Assembly: GCA_027306755.1 (NCBI GenBank)
Contig: DAHUZE010000061.1
Coordinates: 1-59,033 of the forward strand
DNA length: 59,033 nt
DNA from: Acidimicrobiaceae bacterium
Lineage (GTDB): Bacteria; Actinomycetota; Acidimicrobiia; Acidimicrobiales; RAAP-2
Reading direction: 5' to 3'
Notes under the pieces: model-generated
Database searches by the model: none
What the model was told of the DNA's origin: nothing
What the model saw: only the letters and a program-made list of their open reading frames with translations
Shown: piece by piece, positions 1 to 8,491 of the stretch
Layout of the letters: every line of letters begins with the position of its first letter
Position numbering within the stretch: position 1 is the stretch's first letter
Made by a program: the position numbers and the translations under genes

Positions 1-158
1 AGCGCCTTGGGCATCGCCCGCAGGTTCCGGACGTAGAAGCGGAGGTGGTCGAAGAAGCCGTCGAGCAACCCCACGGGGGTGCCGGCGGCCTCACCCAACC
101 GGCGCAGCACCTTGGAGCGACCGGCCTGGCCGGGGGCGGGCAGGCCGGTGGTCGCCAT
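1..158 (-). CDS. YrbE/MlaE-family ABC permease, second subunit (partial)
   Basis: Only the first 52 or so codons lie in the window; the gene continues past the left edge. The translation begins MATTGLPAPG and contains LLDGFFDHLRFYVRNLRAMPKAL, resembling the N-terminal lead-in of MlaE/YrbE permeases before the first membrane segment. Its ATG shares one base with the stop codon of the upstream permease (TGATG), so the two are co-translated. In actinobacteria such a YrbE A/B pair forms the permease of a Mce lipid importer and is usually followed by mce genes, which would lie outside the window. The family call rests mainly on position next to the complete YrbE protein. Confidence 0.75.
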   Translation of the reverse strand, partial: MATTGLPAPGQAGRSKVLRRLGEAAGTPVGLLDGFFDHLRFYVRNLRAMPKA

Positions 159-988
159 CAGATCGCCTTCTGCGGGATGAAGTTGAAGTAGAAGATCGTG
201 AGCACGAAGTTCACGAAGAAGGCCAGGATGAAGGTGACCACCACGGCCTGGTTGACCGCGTCCCCCACGCCCTTGGGGCCGCCCTTGGCGTAGAGGCCCT
301 TGTAGCAGGCGACCATGGCGGCGAGGAAGCCGAAGACCGCCGCCTTGAACAGGGCGATGCCCAGGTCCGCCAGCTGGGCCAGCTCGGCGAAGGTCGAAAA
401 GAAGCTGGACTGGGTGACATGCACGGCGGTGACGCCGAAGTAGAGGCCGCCGGCGATGCCCGCGACGCTCACCACGGCATCGAGGAGAAAGGCCACGACC
501 GTGGCCGCCAGCAGCCGGGGGAGCACGAGGCGGTGCAGTGGGTTGACGCCCATGACCTCCATGGCCGAGATCTCTGTGCGGATCCGGCGGGAGCCCAGGT
601 CGGCACACATGGCGGATCCGCCGGCGCCGGCGATCAGGAGGGCCGTCGCCACCGGCGCCTGCTCCCGGACCACCGCCAGGACCATCGCCGCCCCGAGCTG
701 GGACTGGGCCCCGATCTGCTCGAGGAGGGAGCCCACCTCCAGTGCGATGACCATGCCGAAGGGGATGGACACCAAGATCAGCGGCAGCGTGGTCACCCGG
801 GCGAGGAACCAGCACTGGTCCAGGAACTCGCCCACCGGCAGGCCCTGGGCGAGGAGCTGGCGCAACGCCTCGAGGGACATGGCGAGCATCCGGCCGGTCT
901 CACGCACTGCTGAGCCGACCCTGCCGTCGCCGCGCGTGGGCACGATCGGTCGTGCCGGCATGACCGACGTGGGATCAGGGCGAGTCAC
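158..988 (-). CDS. YrbE/MlaE-family ABC transporter permease, first subunit
   Basis: A 276-residue membrane protein, a normal length for the MlaE/YrbE permease family, which moves phospholipids, sterols or other lipids with Mce proteins. It has about five hydrophobic segments and the family-typical stretch with SRRIRTEISAMEVMGVNP in the central cytoplasmic loop (the E-I-x-A-M-x-V-x-G-x-x-P region), followed by LPRLLAATV. The start at 988 gives a 35-residue soluble N-terminus; an internal ATG at 961 is an alternative. The ABC ATPase gene diverges from this one across 253 bases, so the transporter parts are split between two transcripts. Confidence 0.9.
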   Translation of the reverse strand: MTRPDPTSVMPARPIVPTRGDGRVGSAVRETGRMLAMSLEALRQLLAQGLPVGEFLDQCWFLARVTTLPLILVSIPFGMVIALEVGSLLEQIGAQSQLGAAMVLAVVREQAPVATALLIAGAGGSAMCADLGSRRIRTEISAMEVMGVNPLHRLVLPRLLAATVVAFLLDAVVSVAGIAGGLYFGVTAVHVTQSSFFSTFAELAQLADLGIALFKAAVFGFLAAMVACYKGLYAKGGPKGVGDAVNQAVVVTFILAFFVNFVLTIFYFNFIPQKAI

Positions 989-1241
989 GCCCCCGACGGC
1001 CCTTCACTCACTGCTGCTCCCGGACGTTGCACCCGGTATTCCCCCTGATCCTGCGACTGGGCCCGTAGCTGCCCACTGCGGGGGGAAACGATGCGGAGGT
1101 GCGGACCTTACGGTCGGGCCGGGAGGCTCAGCCCGGCGACTGGAACCGGCCGTTGCGGGTAAGAGGGAGCGCAAGACCGGACGCGTCCAGACGAAGACCC
1201 GTAAGGGTCTCCCGGCGGACCCGTTTTCCTGGACGGTGCCG

Positions 1242-2273
1242 ATGCGGCTGGGCGGGAAGAGGAACGTGGAGGGGGCCGCAGGGCAGCGCGGGCAGCCGCA
1301 TGCGCCAGCGGGGCCGGTCGCCTCGGCCGGGCCAGGAGGCCCGGAGGAGGCCCCCACCTGGGTCGCGCCGGGTGAGCCGATCATCTCCCTCGCCGGCGTG
1401 ACCAAGGCCTTCGGCAGCCACACCGTGCTGGAGGACGTCACCTTCGACATCCCCAAGGGCCGCACGACGGCCATCCTCGGGCCGTCCGGGACCGGGAAGT
1501 CGGTGCTGCTCAAGAACATCCTCGGCCTGCTCACCCCCGACCGGGGGCAGATCTGGGTAGACGGCGACCAGATCGTGGGCATGCGGGAGCGCAAGCTCTA
1601 CGAGGTGCGCAAGAAGTTCGGGGTCCTCTTCCAAGACGGGGCCCTGTTCGGCTCCATGAGCCTGTACGACAACATCGCCTTCCCGCTGCGCGAGCACACC
1701 CGGAAATCGGAGCGCGAGATCCGGGAAGTCGTGCTGCGCAACGCCGAGCTGGTGGGGCTCCTCTCGCACATGAAGAAGCTGCCGGGCGAGGTGTCCGGTG
1801 GGATGAAGAAGCGCGCGGGCCTGGCACGCGCCATGGTGACCGACCCCGAGATCGTGCTGTTCGACGAGCCGGACTCGGGGCTCGACCCGGTGCGGGTGGC
1901 GTACCTCGACGAGCTCGTCCAGACCGCGCAGCGCGAGACGGGCGCCACCTTCTTCGTCATCACCCACAACATCGATTCCGTGAAGCGCATCGCGGACTAC
2001 ATGGGGATCCTCTTCCGGTCCCGGTTGGTGAAGTTCGCCCGCAAGGGGGAGATGCTGGCCTGCGACAATCCGGTCATCCAGCAGTTCCTGGCCGGGCGAC
2101 CGGAGGGACCCATCGGCATGGACGAGATGGCTGACGACACAGTGCCGGCAGGGCGCCCGCGCCCGGGAACCGGTCCTGCGACGGCCGGGGGGCCCGGCGG
2201 TCCGGCGGCGGCCAACGGCGCGGCGGCGGCCAACGGCGCGGCACGCAGAACCAGCGAGGATCAAAGCTCGTAG
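1242..2273 (+). CDS. ABC transporter ATP-binding protein (MlaF/Mkl-like)
   Basis: A 343-residue ATPase that probably energises the divergent YrbE permeases. Walker A is GPSGTGKS at residues 80-87, the signature is VSGGMKKR, Walker B is VLFDEPDSGLDP, and VITHN supplies the switch histidine. SGGMKKRAGLARA is typical of the Mla/Mce ATPase subfamily. The open frame extends far upstream, but that part overlaps the permease gene on the other strand and reads as noise, so the ATG at 1242 is preferred (GTG at 1236 is possible). The last 40 residues are low-complexity Gly/Pro/Ala and include two copies of AAANGA. The 3' end overlaps the convergent MFS gene by 13 bases. Confidence 0.88.
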   Translation: MRLGGKRNVEGAAGQRGQPHAPAGPVASAGPGGPEEAPTWVAPGEPIISLAGVTKAFGSHTVLEDVTFDIPKGRTTAILGPSGTGKSVLLKNILGLLTPDRGQIWVDGDQIVGMRERKLYEVRKKFGVLFQDGALFGSMSLYDNIAFPLREHTRKSEREIREVVLRNAELVGLLSHMKKLPGEVSGGMKKRAGLARAMVTDPEIVLFDEPDSGLDPVRVAYLDELVQTAQRETGATFFVITHNIDSVKRIADYMGILFRSRLVKFARKGEMLACDNPVIQQFLAGRPEGPIGMDEMADDTVPAGRPRPGTGPATAGGPGGPAAANGAAAANGAARRTSEDQSS

Positions 2274-3883
2274 CGTTCGCCACCCCTCCGGACGGTGATT
2301 GCAGCGACCACCGCCCCCATCAGCAGCAGGGCCCCGGCGATGTCGAAGGAGAGGTGGAGCCCCGAGCCGAACGCCTCGAAGGCGGCATGGACCACCTTGT
2401 TCGCCAGGTTGGCAATGTGGACTGTGCGGCTGTGCTCGGCTTTGGACGCTGCACCCCCGGACAAGCCCCCATTGGTGACCGCGCTCACCACCAGGCTCTG
2501 GAAGCTCGGAGGGATGCCGAGAGCCTTCATGCGCACCGCCAGGTCCCCGGTCAGTCTGGAGTTCACGATCGCCCCGAGCACGGCCACGCCGATAACCGCC
2601 CCGAGCTCCCGCGCGGTGTTGGTGGCGGAGGCGGCCATTCCCGAGCGGGCGGGCGGCACCACGGTGAGGGCAGCGGACGTCACCGGGACCAGCGCGATCC
2701 CGAAGCCCAGGCCGGCGATCGGCAGCGTCCATCCCAGGGTGGCGAAGCCTGAGTGGGGTCCCAACGTCGCACTGGTAGCGAAGATCCCGGCTGCAGCGAG
2801 CACGCAACCCACCACCATCGGAACCCGGGCGCCGGAGCGCCCGACCCAAGGACCGGTGAGCGCGGAGCCGAGGATGAGCGCCACCGCCATGGGGAGGAAG
2901 TCGAGGGCCGTCTGGTAAGCGGACTGTGTGATGACGACCTGCACGTACAGGGCGGTGAAGAAGAAGATGGAGAACGTCCCGAAGAACGTGGCGAAGGCCA
3001 CGAAGTTGGACCCGAGGAACGGCGGCTTGCGGAACAGCCCCACGTCGAGCATGGGGCTTCGGCTACGGCGCTCGTGGGCCAGGAAGGCCACGGCAAACGC
3101 GACGGCCAGGGCGAACAGCGCGTCGATCCACCAGGTGGCGTACCCGGAGATCTCCCCTTGGATGATGGCGAAAGACAGCGCGGCAAGGGACGCGGCGCCG
3201 AGCAGCATTCCGGCCGGGTCAAACTTCCGGCCCCGCGGGTCCGACGACTCGGGGACGGTGACGGCGGCCATGACGAAGGCGATGACCCCGAACGCCAGGT
3301 TGAACCAGAAGATCGCCCTCCAGCTCAGCGCCCCCACCAGCGCGCCGGCGATCACCGGGCCGAGCGCCAGCGCCAGGCCCGAGACAGCGGCCCACACGCC
3401 CAGCGCGTCGGCTCGGGTGGCCCGGTCGGGGTAGACGTGGCGGATGACCGAGAGGGTGCCCGGCTCCGATGCCGCCGCGCCGATGCCCATCACCACCCGG
3501 CCGGCGACGAGCCAATTCGCCGATGGCGCCAAGGCGCACAGGACCGATCCGGCGCAGAAGATGGCGACGCCGGCCAGCATCGTCCGCTTGCGGCCCAGGA
3601 GGTCGCCCATCGTGCCCGCAGCCAGCATGAAGCTGGCAAAGGTGAGGGCATAGCCGTCCACGACCCACTGCAACGAGGTCACGCTGGCCCGCAGCGTGGC
3701 TTGGATGTTGGCCAGCCCGACGCTTACGACGGTGTTGTCCAGGAACGTCAGGAACAGGACGAGGCACAGCGTGGCCAGAGCCGCAGCCTGGGCCGGGGAG
3801 CCGAGACCGCCGGGGCGGGTCTCGATTCCGATCGCCTCGGACGACGGGGTGCCGGACGTCCCGGCCGACGCGCCGGCGCTCAG
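2261..3883 (-). CDS. MFS transporter, DHA2 (EmrB/QacA) drug-exporter family
   Basis: About 540 residues with up to 14 hydrophobic segments, the normal size for DHA2 proton-driven exporters. Family landmarks are [15 protein letters not shown] in TM1, [14 protein letters not shown], the motif A-like GDLLGRKR, and [10 protein letters not shown] (motif C-like). The start is uncertain. No ATG, GTG or TTG lies between the stop of the upstream aldo-keto reductase and TM1. The best-placed candidate is a CTG at 3883 that overlaps that stop (CTGA) with GAGG a few bases upstream. Starts further upstream would lie inside the reductase gene. Coupling with the reductase is likely; the substrate is unknown. 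Confidence 0.85.
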   Translation of the reverse strand: MSAGASAGTSGTPSSEAIGIETRPGGLGSPAQAAALATLCLVLFLTFLDNTVVSVGLANIQATLRASVTSLQWVVDGYALTFASFMLAAGTMGDLLGRKRTMLAGVAIFCAGSVLCALAPSANWLVAGRVVMGIGAAASEPGTLSVIRHVYPDRATRADALGVWAAVSGLALALGPVIAGALVGALSWRAIFWFNLAFGVIAFVMAAVTVPESSDPRGRKFDPAGMLLGAASLAALSFAIIQGEISGYATWWIDALFALAVAFAVAFLAHERRSRSPMLDVGLFRKPPFLGSNFVAFATFFGTFSIFFFTALYVQVVITQSAYQTALDFLPMAVALILGSALTGPWVGRSGARVPMVVGCVLAAAGIFATSATLGPHSGFATLGWTLPIAGLGFGIALVPVTSAALTVVPPARSGMAASATNTARELGAVIGVAVLGAIVNSRLTGDLAVRMKALGIPPSFQSLVVSAVTNGGLSGGAASKAEHSRTVHIANLANKVVHAAFEAFGSGLHLSFDIAGALLLMGAVVAAITVRRGGERYEL

Positions 3884-4749
3884 GCTGCGACCTCGAGCGA
3901 CTTGACCTCCTCCTCGCTGAGCACGATGCCGGACGCGGCCACGTTCTCCTCCAAATGCGAAACGGTCGAGGTGCCGGGGATGGGCAGCATCACGGGCGAA
4001 CGGTGCAGCAACCATGCCAGCGCCAGCTGCGACGGCGTGGCGCCGTGCTCCTGTGCGGCCGAGTCCAGCTGGCCGCCCGGGCGGGCCAGGGTGCCAGTCG
4101 CCAGGGGGAACCACGGGATAAACCCGATGCCGTTGCGCTCGGCGTGCTCGAGCACGGGCTCTGCGGTCCGGTCGCCCAGGTTGTAGCGGTTCTGCACCGA
4201 GACGATCGGCACCACGGCCTGCGCCGCCTCGATCTCGTGCACCTGCACCTCGCTGAGCCCGACGTGTCGGATCTTGCCCTCCGTTTGCATGGCCGCGAGC
4301 TCCCCGACCTGGTCCTCCAGCGGCACCTCGGGGTCGATGCGGTGCAGCTGGAGGAGGTCGATGCGCTCGACCTCCAAATGCCGGAGGCTCAGCTCCACCT
4401 GCTGGCGGAGGTACGCCGGGCGGCCTACCGGAGTCCAGCGGTCGGGACCCTGGCGGGTAAGCCCAGCCTTGGTGGCGATCACGAGGTGCTCGGGATAGGG
4501 GTGCAGCGTGTCATGGATCTGCAACTCGCTGACGAACGGGCCGTACGAGTCGGCCGTGTCGATGAAGTCCACGCCCAGCTCGATGGCCCGGCGCAGCACC
4601 CGGCGAGCTTCGTCCCGGTCCTCCGGCCAGCCCCAGATCCCCGGGCCGGTGATGCGCATGGCGCCGAATCCCAGCCGGTGGACCGGCAGATCGCCGCCCA
4701 AGAGGAACGTCCCCGCGGCCGTCGCAGGTCGTGCCGGTGTGCGTGCCAT
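3880..4749 (-). CDS. Aldo-keto reductase
   Basis: A 289-residue NADPH-dependent oxidoreductase of the AKR (beta/alpha)8-barrel family. The catalytic tetrad is complete: D64 and Y69 in [11 protein letters not shown]94 in IATKAG, H136 in LLQLHRID. The C-terminal [13 protein letters not shown] segment matches the NADP-binding end of the fold. It resembles the bacterial oxidoreductases of the YdbC/pyridoxal-reductase-like group, but the substrate cannot be read from sequence. It is translationally linked to the MFS exporter that follows, so it may act on the exported compound. The upstream gene is divergent across 206 bases. Confidence 0.92.
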   Translation of the reverse strand: MARTPARPATAAGTFLLGGDLPVHRLGFGAMRITGPGIWGWPEDRDEARRVLRRAIELGVDFIDTADSYGPFVSELQIHDTLHPYPEHLVIATKAGLTRQGPDRWTPVGRPAYLRQQVELSLRHLEVERIDLLQLHRIDPEVPLEDQVGELAAMQTEGKIRHVGLSEVQVHEIEAAQAVVPIVSVQNRYNLGDRTAEPVLEHAERNGIGFIPWFPLATGTLARPGGQLDSAAQEHGATPSQLALAWLLHRSPVMLPIPGTSTVSHLEENVAASGIVLSEEEVKSLEVAA

Positions 4750-4862
4750 CGCGCTCTCCTTTCCCGCGGGCCGTCCGGGCCCGCTGCTGCCGCCCTCGGG
4801 CCGTCGGACCCGGGTATCCGTCGTCCCGGCCAGCGTAAAGGCGCGACGCCGACGGGGCGGCC

Positions 4863-4908
4863 GGGGCTGGGTTGAGGCTGGGGGCGGGCTGGGGCTGGGG
4901 CTGGGGGG
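4863..4908 (+). other. G-rich tract with G-quadruplex pattern in a gene leader
   Basis: Five G-runs of three to six bases, separated by loops of only one or two bases (C, CT, CT, CT), lie between 4880 and 4908. The pattern matches a stable intramolecular quadruplex. It sits on the coding strand, about 48 bases before the GTG of the adenosine-deaminase-like gene, and would be in its mRNA leader or promoter. Formation and function are inference; the region also looks like a simple GGGGCT tandem repeat. Confidence 0.6.
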
Positions 4909-4955
4909 ACAGGTAGCCTGCCCCGGACCAGCGGACCCGGAGAGGAGATGACACC

Positions 4956-6053
4956 GTGCGCACCCCCGAGCCCGTAAGCGGCGACCCCGGGACGGATGCC
5001 CAACGGGCCGCTCCGGCCGATACCGGAGCGGCTGCGCGCTGGACGGCCGGGCTCCCCAAGGCAGAGGTCCATCTCCACCTCGAGGGGTGCGTCCCGCCCT
5101 CCTGGGTCGGGGGCGGCAGTGGGACCGGCGCGGCGCCAGCGTTCACGACGCTCGGGGAGTTCCTCGGCCACCTGGACCGCTCCTGCGCGCAGGTCACGCG
5201 CGGGGAGCAGCTGCAGCACATCGCCCAGGCGATCACGGCGCGGGCCCGGGAAAGCGGCGCGGAGCACGTGGACGTGATCTTCAATCCGTCCCACTGGCCG
5301 GCATGGAAACGCGACCTCGGGGGCTTCGTCCGGGCACTCGACGCCGGGCTCGCCGCCGGGGAGGAGGAGCACGGAGTCACCTCGGCGCTCTGCTTGAGCC
5401 TGCTCAGGACCCAGCCCCCGGAGGACTCGGTGGGCCTGGTCGACTGGTTGCTCGAGAAGCGGCCGCCACGGGTGGTCGCCCTGTCGGTGGACGGCAACGA
5501 GGCGGCCGCCGGCCCTACGGGCGAGCGGTTCCGGCCGCTCTTCGCCCGGGCTCGGGCTGCCGGACTCAGGACCTGCGCGCACGCTGGCGAGTCCTCGGGG
5601 CCCGACGGGGTCCGGGACGCTGTCGAGCTCCTGGCGGCCGAGCGCATCGACCACGGCATCCGCGCCGTGGAGGACGCTGCGCTGGTTGCCGACCTGGCCG
5701 CCCGGGGCACGCCGCTGGACGTGTGCCCGACGTCCAACGTCCGCCTCGGCGTCGTGCCGTCGATGGCGGCGCACCCGGTCGAAAGGCTGCGGGCTGCCGG
5801 CGTGCGGGTGAGCGTCAACACCGACGATCCGCAGCTCTTCGGCACGACCGTCGCCGGCGAGTACGGCGCCTGCGCGGCGGCCTTCGGGTGGGACCGTCGG
5901 ATCCTGGGCGAGATCGCGCGGACCTCGATCGAATCCTGTTTCGCTCCACCGGACCGACGCCGCGAGCTCCTCGGCGCGCTCGACCGGTACCTGGCCGACC
6001 CGGGTGGAACGGCTTTGGAGGACGGGCCGCCGGCGCAGGAGGGCAGCCGATGA
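4956..6053 (+). CDS. Adenosine deaminase-family amidohydrolase
   Basis: A 365-residue metal-dependent deaminase of the adenosine/AMP/aminodeoxyfutalosine deaminase family. The zinc site is complete: H39 and H41 in EVHLHLEG, the HAGES block, ERIDHGIRA, and NTDDP for the catalytic aspartates. PTSNVRLG is also family-typical. It probably converts adenosine or a related aminopurine nucleoside to the inosine form in the cytoplasm, but true adenosine deaminase cannot be separated from the aminodeoxyfutalosine type by eye. The GTG start has AGAGGAG eight bases upstream. The stop overlaps the next gene's ATG (ATGA), coupling it to a methyltransferase. Confidence 0.88.
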   Translation: MRTPEPVSGDPGTDAQRAAPADTGAAARWTAGLPKAEVHLHLEGCVPPSWVGGGSGTGAAPAFTTLGEFLGHLDRSCAQVTRGEQLQHIAQAITARARESGAEHVDVIFNPSHWPAWKRDLGGFVRALDAGLAAGEEEHGVTSALCLSLLRTQPPEDSVGLVDWLLEKRPPRVVALSVDGNEAAAGPTGERFRPLFARARAAGLRTCAHAGESSGPDGVRDAVELLAAERIDHGIRAVEDAALVADLAARGTPLDVCPTSNVRLGVVPSMAAHPVERLRAAGVRVSVNTDDPQLFGTTVAGEYGACAAAFGWDRRILGEIARTSIESCFAPPDRRRELLGALDRYLADPGGTALEDGPPAQEGSR

Positions 6054-6832
6054 CCCCCGCAGGCGACGCGGACTGGGACGGCGCCGCCTACGACCGGCTC
6101 TCAGGCCCCCAGGCCCGCTGGGGAAAGGCGGTGCTCGAACGGCTCGAGCTCCGCGGCGACGAGACCGTCGTGGACGCCGGGTGCGGCAGCGGGCGGGTCA
6201 CCGCCGCTCTGCTCGACCGCCTCCCCCGCGGTCGGGTGGTGGCGCTCGACGCCTCGCCCTCCATGCTGGCCCAAGCCCGAGCACGGCTCTCGGACCGCGT
6301 CGACCAGGTCCGCTTCGTAGAAGCCGACCTCCAGGCGCTCTCCCCCGGGGAGCTCGGTCCCGACGCTCCGGCCGATGCCGTCTTCTCGTCGGCCACCTTC
6401 CACTGGGTGACGGACCACTCCCGGCTGTTCTCCAACCTCGCCGCGGTCCTGCGCTCCGGTGGCCAGCTGGTCGCCCAGTGCGGGGCCGCCGGCAACATCG
6501 ACGGGGTCATCCTCGCGGTGCGTTCCCTGGGAGTGGAGCGGGCGGGCACCTGGCACTACGCCACTCCCGAAGAGACCGAGGACCGGCTCCGCGCCGCCGG
6601 GTTCACCGACGTACAGGTCTGGACCAACCCGGAGCCCACGGCCTTCCCCGATGCCGGCACCCTGGCCGACTTCCTCGAGACCGTCTGCCTCCGCGAGCAC
6701 CTGGCCTCGATCCCGGCGGCCGAGCGGCGCACCTTCACCGAGCAGGTCGCGGCCAGGATGGCGGAGCCGGTGATCGACTACGTGCGGTTGAACATCGTCG
6801 CACGGAAGGCGGCACGGCGGGTCAGGGCCTGA
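6050..6832 (+). CDS. Class I SAM-dependent methyltransferase
   Basis: A 260-residue protein with a Rossmann-type methyltransferase domain. Motif I is VDAGCGSGRV at residues 41-50, the acidic residue of strand 2 is in VVALDASPSML, and VFSSATFHWV is the post-motif block seen in trans-aconitate-methyltransferase-like proteins. The acceptor is unknown. The ATG at 6050 overlaps the upstream stop and is preceded by AGGAGGG, so this short start is preferred over the long open frame that runs inside the deaminase gene. The 3' end overlaps the gamma-glutamyltransferase pseudogene on the opposite strand by 11 bases. Confidence 0.9.
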   Translation: MTPAGDADWDGAAYDRLSGPQARWGKAVLERLELRGDETVVDAGCGSGRVTAALLDRLPRGRVVALDASPSMLAQARARLSDRVDQVRFVEADLQALSPGELGPDAPADAVFSSATFHWVTDHSRLFSNLAAVLRSGGQLVAQCGAAGNIDGVILAVRSLGVERAGTWHYATPEETEDRLRAAGFTDVQVWTNPEPTAFPDAGTLADFLETVCLREHLASIPAAERRTFTEQVAARMAEPVIDYVRLNIVARKAARRVRA

Positions 6833-7685
6833 CGACTCCGGCTGCGCCGTCGCTTCGCGGGTCGCTCGCCGTGTCGAACGCCGCGCCGTCCGCGGCGATG
6901 AGATGGGCGTGCCCCGTGGCCTCGTCCAGCTCGCCCAGGCCGAACACCTCCATTCTGCGGCTGGGCCCTCGCGCCCATGGCACCCGCCACCAGGCGCAGC
7001 CTGCCGCCTGACGATGCCAGGACGGGCATCAGGGTGCGCGCGAACGAGTGGACCAAGCTCTGGATGAGCGAGACGGCACGTCCCTCGCTGTCGGCGGTCA
7101 CCACGGCCACCGTGTCGCCCCCCGGCCGCGGTGGCCCGTCCTCCCCGCCGGGTGACATCCCGGGCGCAGGGAGGGACGGCGAGAGGTCCTCCAGCCAGGG
7201 ACGCCAGCACGCCGGGCCGAGCGGATCGCCGGCGCCCAGAGCCTCCGCGGCCTGCAACATCGCCAGCAGCACGAAGCCCTGGCTGTTGGGGGGACTGGTC
7301 GCCACCTCCATGCCCAGCACGGTCCGGACCAGCGGCGGCTCGACCACCGGTGCGAAGGAGGCGAAGTCCTCCGGTCCGAGAACCGAGCCGGCGCGCCCCA
7401 GCCCGTCCAGCAGCGCCGAGGCGAGCGCACCGCGGTAGAAGTCCTCCGGGCCGTCCGTGCTCAGCCGGGCCAGTCGGGGAACCACCGCCACGCCGGCGTG
7501 TTGTGCGGGTACGCCACGCTCAGGGCCGTGGCCACGGCCGCGTCCAGCGCGTTCCCCCCTCCTCGCACGATGGCCTCCCCGGACCGCGGTGGCCGCAGCG
7601 TGCGGGACGCCACCACGCAGCAGAACGTGGACGACCGGGTCGTGGCGATCTCCCGACCATACGGGCGCCTTCGCGACAGCGTCAA
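6822..7685 (-). pseudogene. Degenerate gamma-glutamyltransferase (GGT) gene
   Basis: Three reading frames must be joined to recover a GGT-like protein. The first piece has GEAIVRGGGNALDAAVATALSVAYPHN, the usual large-subunit N-terminus. The second has FYRGALASALLDGL, VATSPPNSQGFVLL, the small-subunit start GDTVAVVTADSEGRAVSLIQS with its threonine nucleophile, and MGARAQPQ. The third gives MEVFGLGELDEATGHAHLIAADG and ends at 6822. Intact GGTs have about 520-580 residues; here only about 285 codons exist, so a large block after the N-terminus and another after SLIQS are deleted. The TTG start overlaps the upstream hydrolase stop. Sequencing indels could explain the shifts but not the deletions. 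Confidence 0.82.
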
Positions 7686-8491
7686 CCAGCCGGGCCCCCG
7701 GCGGGTCGGCCGGATCCGAGCACGTGCGCCAGGCGGCGCGCCACACCGCCCCAGGAGGCGCCCCTGGGGTCGATGAGCTCGCGGTGCCCGGCTCCCGGCA
7801 GCGTCATCAGCTCCACGTTCTCACCGTTCGCCTTCCCCCGCTCCACGTAACGCTCGCTCATCGCCAGAGGCACCACCCTGTCCGCCGTCCCGTGGACGAG
7901 GACCTGCTCCACGGAAGCGGGCCGCAGCGCCGCAGGCGACGCCGCCGCGTAGCGCTCCGGCCGCTCGTCCGGGCCGCCGCCGAGGAAGGCCTGGACCGCT
8001 CCGCCACCCAGGTTCAACGCGGCGCCCTCCTCCAGGTCAACCACACCGGCCAGGGAAACCGCCATCCGCACCGCCAGGGGAGGTGAGCCGGGCGCCCCGG
8101 CCCCGGGCGAACCTTCGGGAAGCCGCGTCCGAGCCGCGCTCCACAGCGCGAGCTGGCCCCCTGCGGAGTGGCCGCAGACCGCAACCCGGCTCAGGTCCAG
8201 GCCGTCGATCGACCGGAGGTGGTCCATCGCGGCCGCCGCGTCCTCGAGGGTGGCCGGCCATCCGCCGCCGAGCCCGACTCGGCGGTACTCGACGTTCCAG
8301 GCAGCCCAGCCGCGGCGGGCCACGTCCCGCGCCACGCCCCGCATGAGCCGTTTGGTGTAGATCGCACGCCAGAACCCGCCGTGGAAGATGGCCACCACCG
8401 GCACCGACCCACTGGCGTCCAGTGGCCTCCACAGCTCGGCCACCTGCGATCGCTGCCCTCCGTAGCGGACCGCCTGGTACGACCGGCTCAC
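7682..8491 (-). CDS. Alpha/beta hydrolase (esterase or kynurenine formamidase-like)
   Basis: A 269-residue serine hydrolase of the alpha/beta fold. The oxyanion motif is HGGF at residues 37-40, the nucleophile elbow is GHSAGG with S109, the acid is D204 in HGTADRVVP, and the base is H236 in GAGHRELID. The HGG plus GHSAGG combination is typical of BD-FAE and kynurenine formamidase-like esterases. The GTG start overlaps the stop of the upstream EAL gene (GTGA). The downstream partner is the GGT pseudogene, which suggests a former three-gene unit. The natural ester or amide is unknown. Confidence 0.9.
   Translation of the reverse strand: MSRSYQAVRYGGQRSQVAELWRPLDASGSVPVVAIFHGGFWRAIYTKRLMRGVARDVARRGWAAWNVEYRRVGLGGGWPATLEDAAAAMDHLRSIDGLDLSRVAVCGHSAGGQLALWSAARTRLPEGSPGAGAPGSPPLAVRMAVSLAGVVDLEEGAALNLGGGAVQAFLGGGPDERPERYAAASPAALRPASVEQVLVHGTADRVVPLAMSERYVERGKANGENVELMTLPGAGHRELIDPRGASWGGVARRLAHVLGSGRPAGGPAG

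Noticed and set aside
456-1241. Long N-terminal extension of the ABC ATPase frame
   Set aside because: It overlaps the YrbE permease on the other strand, has no protein-like composition, and the ATPase domain plus a reasonable start fit from 1242.
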